Source of the DNA: Flavobacteriales bacterium
Lineage (GTDB): Bacteria; Bacteroidota; Bacteroidia; Flavobacteriales; Flavobacteriaceae
Direction of reading: 5' to 3'
Assembly: GCA_002737105.1 (NCBI GenBank)
Contig: NSHO01000012.1
Span: forward strand, 1-18,859
Length of the DNA stretch: 18,859 nucleotides
Below, piece after piece: positions 6,693 through 14,440 of this stretch; the first letter of the stretch is position 1; each line of letters begins with the position of its first letter. A program made the translations under genes and the position numbers. The notes beneath the pieces were generated by a model that was given only the letters and a program-made list of their open reading frames with translations, was not told where the DNA came from and did not search any database.

Positions 6693-8258
6693 ATGTCAAT
6701 TCAATTTCTACATAAGTTTACCACAAATTTGCCTTCAGATCCTATTGAAGAAAACTATACGCGTCAAGTCAGTAACGCTGCTTTTTCTTATGTAAAACCG
6801 AAAATTCCTAGACGTCCAAAATTACTTCATCTGGCCAAAGAAGTTCAGAATTTAATTGGTTTTTCGGATGACTTTGTACAATCTGAATCGTTTTTAAATT
6901 TGGTTTCTGGTGCAGAAATTATTGGAAACTCGAAACCATTTGCTATGAACTATGCCGGGCATCAGTTTGGCAATTGGGCTGGACAACTTGGAGATGGAAG
7001 AGCAATTGTACTAGGTGAAATTGAACATAACAATCAGCTTTTTACCTTACAATTAAAAGGTGCTGGTCCTACACCCTACTCCAGACGCGCTGATGGTTTG
7101 GCGGTTTTACGATCTTCTATACGAGAACATTTGTGTAGCGAAGCTATGTTTCATTTGGGCGTTCCAACAACACGTTCTTTATCTTTAGTTTCCACTGGTG
7201 ATGAGGTAGTGCGAGATGTCATGTACAATGGAAATGCCGCGTTAGAAAAAGGCGCAATTGTGTGCCGAATAGCACCAAGTTTTATTCGTTTTGGAAGTTT
7301 TGAATTGTTTGCATCACAAAATGACATTGAAAATTTAAAATTACTTGCTGACTATACAATTACAACTTACTATCCTGAAATTAAAATAGACGGAAAAGAA
7401 AAATACATTGCATTTTTTAAAACTATTGCCGAAAAAACAAGAGAAATGATAGTGCATTGGCAGCGTGTAGGATTTGTGCATGGCGTAATGAATACCGATA
7501 ATATGAGCATTCACGGCATAACAATTGATTACGGACCTTACGGATGGCTTGAAAACTTCGATCCAAATTGGACACCCAACACAACTGATGCAACTGGCAA
7601 AAGATACCGCTTTGGTAACCAATCGAATATAGCTTTATGGAATTTATATCAATTGGCCAATGCACTTTATCCGCTAATTGAAGAAGCTGCACCTTTGGAA
7701 GAAATTCTTAATGATTATGCCAAAAAATACGATGAAGATTTTTTAGAAATGATGTTAAAAAAATTGGGTATTACTTCTAAAAATGACGAAAACGAAAATC
7801 TGATTCAACAATTGCTATATAATTTAGAACAAACGGAAACTGATTATACAATTTTCTTTAGAAATTTAAATCAGATTGAAAAAACAGATACTAGTGAAGA
7901 TTGTGTAGCAAAAATTACCGCTTCCTTTTACAAACCTGAAGAAGTTAGAGGCATTGTTTTAGAAACTTGGCATTTTTGGTTTGCGCACTATCTAACACTT
8001 TTAAATAAAGAACTAGTTTCAGACCAAGAGCGAAAAACACTTCAAAATTCGGTGAATCCGAAATATGTTTTACGAAATTATATGGCACAAATGGCCATTG
8101 AATTGGCAGAAAAAGAAGATTATTTGTTACTAAACGAATTGTACAAACTCCTTTTAAATCCGTATGAGGAACAACCAAAATATGAAAAATGGTTTGCCAA
8201 AAGACCCGATTGGGCAAGAGAAAAAATTGGAAGTTCTATGCTGAGTTGTAGTTCTTAG
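6693..8258 (+). CDS. selO: Protein adenylyltransferase SelO (YdiU/UPF0061 family)
   Basis: 521 residues, normal for SelO, a pseudokinase-fold enzyme that transfers AMP from ATP to Ser/Thr/Tyr of target proteins in the redox response. Visible landmarks: YAGHQFGNWAGQLGDGRA (88-104), the nucleotide-binding LKGAGPTPYSRRADGLA (121-137, with K122 and R131/R132), SSIREHLCSEAMFHLGVPTTR, the catalytic HGVMNTDNMSIHGITIDYGP (253-272, with D259, N260 and the metal-binding D269), and RFGNQSNIALWNL. The C-terminus is MLSCSS: Cys519 sits where eukaryotic homologues carry selenocysteine, and it is encoded by TGT, so this is the Cys form. The frame is open back to 6504, but that extension overlaps the divergent gene and its promoter, and MSIQFLHKF is the natural start. 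Confidence 0.96.
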   Translation: MSIQFLHKFTTNLPSDPIEENYTRQVSNAAFSYVKPKIPRRPKLLHLAKEVQNLIGFSDDFVQSESFLNLVSGAEIIGNSKPFAMNYAGHQFGNWAGQLGDGRAIVLGEIEHNNQLFTLQLKGAGPTPYSRRADGLAVLRSSIREHLCSEAMFHLGVPTTRSLSLVSTGDEVVRDVMYNGNAALEKGAIVCRIAPSFIRFGSFELFASQNDIENLKLLADYTITTYYPEIKIDGKEKYIAFFKTIAEKTREMIVHWQRVGFVHGVMNTDNMSIHGITIDYGPYGWLENFDPNWTPNTTDATGKRYRFGNQSNIALWNLYQLANALYPLIEEAAPLEEILNDYAKKYDEDFLEMMLKKLGITSKNDENENLIQQLLYNLEQTETDYTIFFRNLNQIEKTDTSEDCVAKITASFYKPEEVRGIVLETWHFWFAHYLTLLNKELVSDQERKTLQNSVNPKYVLRNYMAQMAIELAEKEDYLLLNELYKLLLNPYEEQPKYEKWFAKRPDWAREKIGSSMLSCSS

Positions 8259-8300
8259 TTTAGATTTATTAGATTTTTAGACTTCTTAGATTATTAGAAT

Positions 8301-8333
8301 AAAAAAACCGATAGAAAACTATCGGTTTTTTTT
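8301..8333. terminator. Bidirectional rho-independent terminator
   Basis: A 14-base perfect stem, AAAAAAACCGATAG (8301-8314) with CTATCGGTTTTTTT (8319-8332), and an AAAA loop. An A-run on one side and a T-run on the other let it work for selO (plus) and for the gene at 8332-8562 (minus), whose stop codon overlaps the T-run. Confidence 0.9.
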
Positions 8334-8562
8334 ATGCTTTTTCGTAACGTTCCATTTCGCGGTCGTAAAATTCGCCAGCAAGCGTAATTAAATGTTCCAT
8401 TTCAACTTCAAGTTCTTTTTGATCTTCTTCTTCAACATCTTCTAAAAACTCTACAGAATCGTCTTTTAGATTGATAAAAAATCGTGGATATTCTAAATGA
8501 ATGACAAAAATATCATCTGGAAAATCGGTATTGTCACCTGTTACAAATTTTGGTAATTCCAT
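8332..8562 (-). CDS. Small conserved acidic protein of unknown function
   Basis: 76 residues, strongly acidic in its second half (VEFLEDVEEEDQKELEVEMEHL), with a hydrophobic core FPDDIFVIHLEYPRFFINL at about 14-32. No signal peptide, membrane segment or known motif. The sequence looks like a real protein: it has its own TAnnTTTG promoter, a strong terminator directly after the stop, and a plausible globular pattern (beta strand then acidic helix). I believe it is a conserved flavobacterial hypothetical, but I cannot assign a function. It is followed on the same strand by nothing before selO, and the MATE gene lies upstream. Confidence 0.75.
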   Translation of the reverse strand: MELPKFVTGDNTDFPDDIFVIHLEYPRFFINLKDDSVEFLEDVEEEDQKELEVEMEHLITLAGEFYDREMERYEKA

Positions 8563-8596
8563 ATTTTAAAATTTTCAATTATAAATTTTGAATTTT

Positions 8597-8604
8597 CAAA
8601 AGTA
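8597..8604 (-). promoter_or_regulatory. Promoter -7 element for the small acidic protein gene
   Basis: On the minus strand the bases read TACTTTTG (TAnnTTTG), 34 bases before the ATG at 8562. No clear -33 TTTG lies 19 bases upstream. The element separates this gene from the MATE gene as its own unit. Confidence 0.45.
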
Positions 8605-8650
8605 CAAATTTTTTGTCTTTTGTCTTTAATCTATGATCTATTTTCTAAAA

Positions 8651-10009
8651 TCATCTATGTAATTTTAATAGAAATCTAAATCTTAGATAAAGCATTAGTG
8701 CCGCAGCTGTTAATCCTGCTAATAAGCCAATCCAAACGCCCTCTGCTTTTAAATTTGTATACAATCCCAAATAAATTGATATTGGAAAACCAATTATCCA
8801 ATACGCCACAAAGGTTAAATACATGGGTACTTTTACATCTTGTAAACCCCGTAATGCGCCTAAAACAACCACTTGAATACCATCAGAAATTTGGAAAAAA
8901 GCTGCAATAATTAATAATTTTGAAGATACAGAAAGTACTTCTTTCACTTCAGTTGCATTTAATGCCATTTCTGAATTTACAAAAAACGAGGGGAAAACCT
9001 GACTTCCTAGCATAAAAATTACTGCAAAAATAATTTCTAAAATAATAGCCATTAAGAAAATAGAATGGGCTACCGTATTTAGTTTATTATAATCATTTAA
9101 CCCTTTCTGATTGGCTACCCGAATCATAGCTGTAACACTTAATCCCATGGCAAACATAAAAGTTAATGAAGCCAAACTTAATGCAATTTGATTAGCTGCT
9201 TGACTAGTAGTGCCTATCATTCCACACAACCAAATGGCCCCTGTAAATAATGCCACTTCAAAAAACATTTGCATAGAAGAAGGAATACCCAACTTAATAA
9301 TTTTATCTGAAACACTTTTTTGAAATGATTGCCAACCAAAATTCTTAAAGAAAGATTTAAATTTATCGTTTTTAGACAAAATATAATGCATGTAAATTAC
9401 CATAAAAATACGTGCTATTAAGGTACCTATTGCCGAGCCAACAATACCCATTTTAGGAAACATAAACAATCCAAAAACCAATAAAGCATTAATTACTATA
9501 TTTATAATGTTTCCGTAAATTGTGGCATACATGGAATATTTTGTTTCGCTCATTCCATCTGCAAACTGTTTGTATGCTTGAAAAATTACAAGTGGTACTA
9601 ATGAAAAGCCTACAATATCTAAGAATGGTTTGGCTAATTTCACTACATCCGCAGGTTGGTTCATGAATGACAATAAAGGTTTGGCAAAAAACAACAAAAA
9701 GAACAATCCAAAACCTAAAATAGTACATAAAATTAATCCGTTTTGAAAAGCTGTTCTTCCGCCTTCTCTATCTTTTGTACTGTCAAATTCGGCTATAATT
9801 GGTGTAATAGCTGTTGAAAAACCAATTCCAATTGACATGCCTATGAAAATAAAACTATTTCCTAAAGAAACTGCAGCTAATTCTGTAGAACCCAATTGTC
9901 CTACAAAAATATTATCTACGACTCCAACTAGCGTGTGACCCACCATTCCTAAAATAACAGGTAAAGCTAAATTGAAATTGTATTTGAATTCTTGGAAGTA
10001 TTTTTTCAT
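8651..10009 (-). CDS. MATE family efflux transporter
   Basis: 452 residues with the twelve-helix pattern of multidrug and toxic compound extrusion transporters, which export organic cations or drugs in exchange for Na+ or H+. Helix 1 carries LALPVILGMVGHTLVGVVDNIFVGQLG, with D32 at the position of the conserved ion-coupling aspartate of NorM-type members. The STELAAVSLGN motif follows, and the internal repeat starts near SDKIIKLGIPSSMQMFFE. An in-frame ATG at 10039 would add MNLCEPLCNK, but those codons are the CTCTGTGTAAC intergenic repeat, so I start at MKKYFQEF (10009). It lies 102 bases downstream of hisS on the same strand, with a repeat between. The transported substrate is unknown. Confidence 0.93.
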   Translation of the reverse strand: MKKYFQEFKYNFNLALPVILGMVGHTLVGVVDNIFVGQLGSTELAAVSLGNSFIFIGMSIGIGFSTAITPIIAEFDSTKDREGGRTAFQNGLILCTILGFGLFFLLFFAKPLLSFMNQPADVVKLAKPFLDIVGFSLVPLVIFQAYKQFADGMSETKYSMYATIYGNIINIVINALLVFGLFMFPKMGIVGSAIGTLIARIFMVIYMHYILSKNDKFKSFFKNFGWQSFQKSVSDKIIKLGIPSSMQMFFEVALFTGAIWLCGMIGTTSQAANQIALSLASLTFMFAMGLSVTAMIRVANQKGLNDYNKLNTVAHSIFLMAIILEIIFAVIFMLGSQVFPSFFVNSEMALNATEVKEVLSVSSKLLIIAAFFQISDGIQVVVLGALRGLQDVKVPMYLTFVAYWIIGFPISIYLGLYTNLKAEGVWIGLLAGLTAAALMLYLRFRFLLKLHR

Positions 10010-10010
10010 T

Positions 10011-10108
10011 TTGTTACACAGAGGTTCGCAGAGGTTCACAGAGTTACACAGAATACAAAAATAATTTTGTGAATCTTTGTGGTGTTTCTCAGTGTGTCTC
10101 TGCGTAAT
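10011..10108. repeat. Dispersed repeat, two opposed halves of CTCTGTG type
   Basis: The left half (10011-10052) reads as repeated TTACACAGAG / GGTTCGCAGAGG units. The right half (10067-10108) reads TTTGTGAATCTTTGTGG ... GTCTCTGCGTAAT, the same family in the opposite orientation, so the whole could fold back on itself. The left half matches 2031-2051 in reverse complement in about 20 of 21 bases. It occupies the whole gap between hisS and the MATE gene and could act as a processing or termination hairpin. Confidence 0.6.
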
Positions 10109-10111
10109 ATC

Positions 10112-11482
10112 TTATTTTAATTTTTCTACTAACTCTTCTATCGAAACTATTTCTTGTACACCAGAAACCAAATCTTTAATTTTATATTGATTTTGTTTGA
10201 TTTCTTCTTCACCAACTAAAACTGCAAATTGAATGCCTTTTTTCTCAGCAAATTGGAATTGTTTGGCCATTTTAGCCGCATCTGGATACATTTCAACTTT
10301 AATACCGTTTTGTCTTAATTGCGCAATGGCTTTTAATGAAAATAACGTTTCGGCTTCACCAAAATTTATAAATAATGCTTTTGAAGATGTGCTTACTGTT
10401 TCTGGAAACAAACCTAATTCTTCTAAAACCAAATAAATTCGATCTAATCCGAATGAAATTCCCACGCCACTCATATTTTTTAATCCAAAAATACCTGTTA
10501 AATCATCATAACGACCCCCACCACCGATGGAACCCATAGCTACCTCTTTTGGAGCTTCTACCTCAAAAATAGCACCTGTGTAGTAATTTAATCCACGGGC
10601 TAATGTTACATCTACATCCAAATTTGCAGATTGCAAACCTAATTCATTAATAGCATTACAGATGAATTTCAATTCTTCAACACCTTTTAATCCTTGATTT
10701 GAAGAGGCTAAAAGCGTAGTTAATTTTTCTATTTTTTCTGAAATAGTTCCAGTAAAATTGAAAAGCGGTTGTACTTTTTTAAGAGCCGATTCTGAAATTC
10801 CTTTTTCAAGCATTTCTTTTTTCACACCGTCTTCGCCAATTTTATCTAATTTATCTAAAGCAACCGTGAAATCAATTAATTTATCAGAAGCGCCAATCAC
10901 CTCAGCAATTCCAGATAAAATTTTACGGTTGTTAATTTTTATGTTTACCTCTTTCAAACCTAAAGCAGTAAAAATAGTATCGTACAATTGTACAAATTCT
11001 ACTTCTTGCCAAAGCGAATCACTTCCTACGACATCCGCATCACATTGAAAAAATTCTCTAAAACGTCCTTTTTGTGGTCTATCCGCACGCCAAACAGGTT
11101 GAATTTGATATCTTTTAAACGGAAATTCTAATTCGTTTTGGTGTTGCACAACGTATCGAGCGAAAGGCACGGTTAAGTCATATCGTAAGGCTTTTTCTGA
11201 AATTTGACTAGTAATTTTTTTAGTGTTTTTTAAAGTCAAATCTTCTTCCGAAACTTTATCTAAATACTCACCAGAATTCAATATTTTAAAAATCAGTCTG
11301 TCGCCTTCTTCGCCATATTTTCCCATTAATGTTTCCGAATTTTCAAAAGATGGTGTTTCAATAGGTTGAAAACCAAACTGTTCGAAATTTGAATTTATGA
11401 TAGAAAATATATAATTTCTTTTAGCTACTTCTGTAGATGAAAAATCGCGAGTTCCTTTTGGAATACTTGGTTTTGATGCCAT
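10112..11482 (-). CDS. hisS: Histidine--tRNA ligase
   Basis: 456 residues; charges tRNA-His with histidine in the cytoplasm. Class II landmarks are all present: N-terminal KGTRDF (9-14), motif 1 region up to [25 protein letters not shown] (99-111, histidine and ATP site), motif 2 [20 protein letters not shown] (122-141) continuing to [12 protein letters not shown], the histidine signature [10 protein letters not shown] (294-303), and motif 3 [15 protein letters not shown] (341-355). The anticodon-binding domain spans about 365-456. Length and order match the family. It has its own promoter (11533-11563), and the MATE gene follows it downstream. Confidence 0.98.
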   Translation of the reverse strand: MASKPSIPKGTRDFSSTEVAKRNYIFSIINSNFEQFGFQPIETPSFENSETLMGKYGEEGDRLIFKILNSGEYLDKVSEEDLTLKNTKKITSQISEKALRYDLTVPFARYVVQHQNELEFPFKRYQIQPVWRADRPQKGRFREFFQCDADVVGSDSLWQEVEFVQLYDTIFTALGLKEVNIKINNRKILSGIAEVIGASDKLIDFTVALDKLDKIGEDGVKKEMLEKGISESALKKVQPLFNFTGTISEKIEKLTTLLASSNQGLKGVEELKFICNAINELGLQSANLDVDVTLARGLNYYTGAIFEVEAPKEVAMGSIGGGGRYDDLTGIFGLKNMSGVGISFGLDRIYLVLEELGLFPETVSTSSKALFINFGEAETLFSLKAIAQLRQNGIKVEMYPDAAKMAKQFQFAEKKGIQFAVLVGEEEIKQNQYKIKDLVSGVQEIVSIEELVEKLK

Positions 11483-11532
11483 AATAGTAATATGTTAATA
11501 TGGCAATTTGCCAATTATCAATTATTGAAATG

Positions 11533-11563
11533 CAAATATCTGACTTTTAAATGGATTCGCAAA
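11533..11563 (-). promoter_or_regulatory. hisS promoter with -33 and -7 elements
   Basis: On the minus strand TTTG (11563-11560), a 19-base spacer, then GATATTTG (11540-11533). This is the Bacteroidota TTTG-N19-TAnnTTTG layout with one mismatch in the -7 box, about 50 bases before the hisS ATG. The -33 box overlaps the tandem repeat at 11561-11586. Confidence 0.6.
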
Positions 11564-11586
11564 AATCAATGGCAAAAATCAATGGC
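11561..11586. repeat. Perfect tandem 13-bp duplication
   Basis: AAAAATCAATGGC occurs twice in direct succession (11561-11573 and 11574-11586), upstream of hisS and within the divergent gap to the ABC permease gene. It looks like a recent slippage duplication. The first copy contributes to the hisS -33 box. Confidence 0.8.
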
Positions 11587-11663
11587 AATATCAGTATCTG
11601 TTTTATGAATTTTCAATTATCAAAAAAAATGTAACAAAAACATAAAATAAACTACAAATAGAT

Positions 11664-12905
11664 ATGATTGGATTATTTAAAGAAAATACAAAAATTGCTA
11701 TTGATTCTATTAGAAGTCAGGCACTACGCACCTTTTTGACAGTATTTATTATTGTTATTGGGATTACTTTTTTGGTAGGAATTTTAACTTTAACCAAAGC
11801 ATTAGAAAACAATCTATTTGGAAATTTTGCTTCTATGGGTGCCAATACTTTTTCAATTAGTCAGTATGATTTTTCAGAACAAATTAAACGAAATGATCGG
11901 TCTCAAAAAGTAAATCCAATCATAAGTTATCCACAAGCTAAGGCATTTAAGGATAAATTTGATTTTCCGTTTACCGCCACATCTCTTTCATTTACTGCTT
12001 CAGGGAATGCAGAAGTAAAATTTGACAATAAAAAAACAGATCCAGAAATTACCGTTTTAGGCGCTGACGAAAATTTTATTCCAAATAATGGTTTCGACTT
12101 AGAATCGGGTAGAAATTTTAATTCATTTGACGTAGATAACAATAATTATGTATGTATCGTAGGTGCCAACTTTAAAGAAGGTTTGTTTGAAGGTGTAAAT
12201 CCTATAGACAAAACTATTTCTGTACGAGGTGCTAAATTTAAAGTCATTGGATTATTAAAAGAAAAAGGGGCCACTTTTGGAAACAATCAAGATTTACGAA
12301 TTATTATTCCAATACAAATTGCACGTTCTATTTTTTCTCAGCCAAATATTAATTATGATATAGCTGTAAAAATTAGTAATAAACAATTATTAGACGAATC
12401 TGTTGATAATTCGATATTAACTATGCGTCGAGTTAGAAAATTAAATCCGGTTGAGAAAGAGAATTTCGGTATTAAACGCAGCGACGATTTGATTCAGAAA
12501 TTAGGAGAAAATATTGCCGTAATTAACATTGCAGCTATTGCCATTGGTGCCATAACTATATTTGGATCTACAATAGCATTGATGAATATAATGTTGGTTT
12601 CCGTTTCAGAAAGAACACGTGAAATTGGCATAAGAAAAGCACTTGGCGCAAAAAGTATTACAATTGCTTGGCAATTTTTCACAGAAACCTTTGTAATTAG
12701 TCAAATTGGTGGCATAATTGGAATTATATTAGGATTGTTACTTGGCACATTAATTGCAAACGTAGCAGGTTTTGAATTTGTGATACCTTGGGCGGCAATT
12801 ATTGCGGCATTTGTTACCACGTTTATTGTCACCATTATTTCTGGTTTATATCCTGCAATAAAAGCATCGAAATTAGATCCTGTTGAGGCGTTGCGGTATG
12901 AATAA
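11664..12905 (+). CDS. ABC transporter permease, MacB/FtsX type
   Basis: 413 residues. One N-terminal membrane helix (about 22-43), a large periplasmic MacB-type core domain (about 60-270) and three C-terminal helices (about 285-312, 340-365, 374-397) give the four-helix FtsX/MacB topology. The conserved coupling segment SERTREIGIRKALGAK (315-330) and the C-terminal SGLYPAIKASKLDPVEALRYE are typical. These permeases act with a separate ATPase and are mechanotransmission rather than classic import systems, often exporting peptides, drugs or lipoproteins. No ATPase or membrane-fusion gene is in this window, so its partner must be encoded elsewhere. No clear promoter was found. It is convergent with prmC. 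Confidence 0.92.
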   Translation: MIGLFKENTKIAIDSIRSQALRTFLTVFIIVIGITFLVGILTLTKALENNLFGNFASMGANTFSISQYDFSEQIKRNDRSQKVNPIISYPQAKAFKDKFDFPFTATSLSFTASGNAEVKFDNKKTDPEITVLGADENFIPNNGFDLESGRNFNSFDVDNNNYVCIVGANFKEGLFEGVNPIDKTISVRGAKFKVIGLLKEKGATFGNNQDLRIIIPIQIARSIFSQPNINYDIAVKISNKQLLDESVDNSILTMRRVRKLNPVEKENFGIKRSDDLIQKLGENIAVINIAAIAIGAITIFGSTIALMNIMLVSVSERTREIGIRKALGAKSITIAWQFFTETFVISQIGGIIGIILGLLLGTLIANVAGFEFVIPWAAIIAAFVTTFIVTIISGLYPAIKASKLDPVEALRYE

Positions 12906-12965
12906 ATTTCAAAATTCGTTGTTTAAAGTTCGTTAATCAAAATTTTGAACAACGAAATTTGAAAT
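12906..12965. terminator. Long inverted repeat between convergent genes (likely bidirectional terminator)
   Basis: ATTTCAAAATTCGTTGTT (12906-12923) pairs with AACAACGAAATTTGAAAT (12948-12965) over 18 bases with one mismatch and a 24-base spacer. The arms begin directly after the permease stop and end at the prmC stop. There is no strong T-run, so termination is inferred from the position. It may also be a dispersed repeat captured there. Confidence 0.65.
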
Positions 12966-13831
12966 TATAAATTACAACAAATCATTCTGTCATTTCCCAT
13001 AAAATCTTTACGAAGTTCAATGTTTTTGAAACCTAATTGTTCTAATAATTCAACCGTTTCTTTTGCTAAATATTGATTGATTTCGAAAAACAATTTTCCG
13101 TTAGGCGCTAAACTTTTCAATGCCAATTGGGCAATTTTTCTGTAAAATAATAATGCATCTGAATCTTCAACAAATAAGGCTAAGTGAGGTTCATACTCTA
13201 ATACATTTTTCTTGATTTCTTGTTTTTCTATATTACGAACATATGGTGGATTGGAAACGATAATATCGAAAAGAATATTTGAAGATTTGTAAATTTGTAA
13301 ATTTGAAGATTGTAAAATATCTTGAAGAATGAAATTCACTTCAACTTGGTTGTCTAAGGCATTTTTACGCGCCATTTCAAGTGCTTTTTCAGAAACATCA
13401 ATTGCAGAAACGTCAGCATTAGGAATTTCTTTTTTCAAAGCGATCGGAATACAACCTGAACCTGTCCCTATATCTAAAACCCTTTGCCCTTTTCCTTTAA
13501 CCTTTAACCCATCAACAATCCATTCCACTAATTCTTCTGTTTCAGGACGTGGAATTAACGTGTTTTCGTTGACTTCAAATCGCAAGCCATAAAACCAAGC
13601 TTCACCAGTAATATATTGAATTGGTTTTTCGGTTTTAAGTTCTGAAATTATGGTTTTCCATTTATTAAAATACGATTCTGTAATTTCAAAATCGGGATGT
13701 AGAGAAACGTCTATTCTTTTTAAATTGTGAAGAAATTCCGTCAAAATAAAAAAGAAACTTTCTATTTCTGAAACATCCTGAATGTTTTGCAATTCTGAAA
13801 AGAAATGGGTTTTTAAGTTTATTATATTCAT
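12965..13831 (-). CDS. prmC: Peptide chain release factor N5-glutamine methyltransferase
   Basis: 288 residues, the usual PrmC/HemK length. It methylates the glutamine of the GGQ motif in RF1 and RF2 using SAM. An N-terminal helical release-factor-binding domain (about 1-75) leads to the family signature TLIPRPETEELVEW (91-104), SAM motif I LDIGTGSGCIPIAL (109-122), DVSEKALEMARKNA, and the catalytic NPPY motif at N184-Y187 in IVSNPPYV. The C-terminal NGKLFFEINQ and GNDRM segments are also conserved. Two low-complexity runs are unusual: GLKVKGKGQ (about 98-106) before motif I and QSSNLQIYKSSN (164-175) before NPPY. Both are encoded by DNA that looks like intergenic repeats. The gene lies 89 bases downstream of the GNAT gene on the same strand. 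Confidence 0.96.
   Translation of the reverse strand: MNIINLKTHFFSELQNIQDVSEIESFFFILTEFLHNLKRIDVSLHPDFEITESYFNKWKTIISELKTEKPIQYITGEAWFYGLRFEVNENTLIPRPETEELVEWIVDGLKVKGKGQRVLDIGTGSGCIPIALKKEIPNADVSAIDVSEKALEMARKNALDNQVEVNFILQDILQSSNLQIYKSSNILFDIIVSNPPYVRNIEKQEIKKNVLEYEPHLALFVEDSDALLFYRKIAQLALKSLAPNGKLFFEINQYLAKETVELLEQLGFKNIELRKDFMGNDRMICCNL
13277..13311. repeat. Repeat DNA inside prmC
   Basis: ATTTGAAGATT occurs at 13277-13287 and again at 13301-13311, with GTAAATTT twice in tandem between (13289-13304). This AT-rich repeat looks like flavobacterial intergenic DNA yet is in frame within prmC, encoding the SSN...SSN loop before the catalytic NPPY motif. Confidence 0.6.
13480..13510. repeat. 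G/A-rich low-complexity run inside prmC
   Basis: On the minus strand this reads GGGTTAAAGGTTAAAGG, then AAAAGGGCAAAGGG, encoding GLKVKGKGQ. It resembles the intergenic repeat at 5067-5094. It lies between the PRPETEELVEW signature and SAM motif I, a place where a variable loop is tolerated. Confidence 0.45.
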
Positions 13832-13860
13832 ATAAAAGTTTTGTTAAAATGTTTTGCCAA

Positions 13861-13913
13861 AGATTAAAAGATTAAAAGGATTTAAATCAGTGAAAATTAG
13901 TGTAATCCGTGGC
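13861..13913. repeat. Dispersed intergenic repeat between the GNAT gene and prmC
   Basis: A tandem AGATTAAA duplication (13861-13876) is followed by ATCAGTGAAAATTAGTG and TAATCCGTGGC (13886-13913). The AATCCGTGGC-type sequence is, to my knowledge, a common scattered element in flavobacterial genomes. No coding potential. Confidence 0.5.
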
Positions 13914-13920
13914 TAAAAAA

Positions 13921-14403
13921 CTACAAATCCTTAATCATAAAAACATCACAAGCATTATGTCCTGTGGAACCTAACGGTGCATCAATGTATGTAAAACCAG
14001 ATTTTACGTATAATTTTTGCGCATCTTTCATAAAAGGTAAGGTTTCAATGTAACATTTATCATAACCCACTTGTTTAGCAAATATTAAACATTTCTGTAA
14101 TAATTCATTTGCGATTCCTTTACCTCGAGCTTCTTTTGCTAAATACATTTTTTGTAATTCGCATGTTTTAAATTCGGCATCAATTAAATTTCCAATACCA
14201 CATCCGCCCAAAATAATTTCATCTTTTTCTACTACAAAATAAATTTCGTTGTCAGCTTGATATACTTCAAATAAAGTGGTCAAATGTGGATCTGCATATG
14301 CAGTTCCTACTTTTGGTGCGTCTAATTCTTCAAAAACATTTCGAATCACACTCGCAATTTTTAAATTGTCTTTTGGTTCAATTTTTCGTATTATGTAGTC
14401 CAT
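13921..14403 (-). CDS. GNAT family N-acetyltransferase
   Basis: 160 residues. GNAT enzymes transfer acetyl from acetyl-CoA to an amine. The acetyl-CoA-binding motif A is EARGKGIANELL, with R93-G-K-G-I-A98 in the (R/Q)xxGx(G/A) position. The preceding strand ELQKMYLAKEA and the following YDKCYIETLPFMKDAQKLYVKSGF (motif B, with the usual Y and GF) are typical. The substrate is not predictable. The frame is open back to a TTG at 14409, but those bases belong to the TATATTTG promoter, so I choose the ATG at 14403 (MDYIIRK). Only three bases separate the promoter element from this ATG, so the mRNA is probably leaderless. It shares a 37-base divergent gap with ribD. Confidence 0.9.
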   Translation of the reverse strand: MDYIIRKIEPKDNLKIASVIRNVFEELDAPKVGTAYADPHLTTLFEVYQADNEIYFVVEKDEIILGGCGIGNLIDAEFKTCELQKMYLAKEARGKGIANELLQKCLIFAKQVGYDKCYIETLPFMKDAQKLYVKSGFTYIDAPLGSTGHNACDVFMIKDL

Positions 14404-14406
14404 TTG

Positions 14407-14414
14407 CAAATATA
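14407..14414 (-). promoter_or_regulatory. Promoter -7 element for the GNAT gene, adjoining the start codon
   Basis: TATATTTG on the minus strand ends at 14407, three bases before the ATG at 14403. With transcription expected to start a few bases after the element, the mRNA would begin at about the start codon. Confidence 0.6.
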
Positions 14415-14428
14415 AAATGTAAAAGTAC

Positions 14429-14436
14429 TAAATTTG
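14429..14436 (+). promoter_or_regulatory. Promoter -7 element for ribD, adjoining the start codon
   Basis: TAAATTTG ends four bases before the ribD ATG at 14441. A TTTG tetramer at 14403-14406 (inside the GNAT start) lies 22 bases upstream and could be the -33 box, although the spacing is slightly long. Predicted leaderless or near-leaderless mRNA. Confidence 0.55.
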
Positions 14437-14440
14437 TAAG

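Noticed and set aside
8240..8258. Selenocysteine at the SelO C-terminus
   Set aside because: The codon at the conserved position is TGT (Cys), with a normal TAG stop two codons later; no in-frame TGA is present.
10010..10039. Ten-residue N-terminal extension of the MATE protein (MNLCEPLCNK)
   Set aside because: These codons are the dispersed CTCTGTGTAAC repeat; the ATG at 10009 directly precedes the normal MATE N-terminus.
11561..11586. Tandem repeat as a CRISPR-like array
   Set aside because: Two directly adjacent 13-base copies without spacers; no cas genes in the window.
14404..14440. FMN riboswitch before ribD
   Set aside because: Only 37 bases separate ribD from the GNAT gene, far too short for an RFN element, and the promoter adjoins the start codon.
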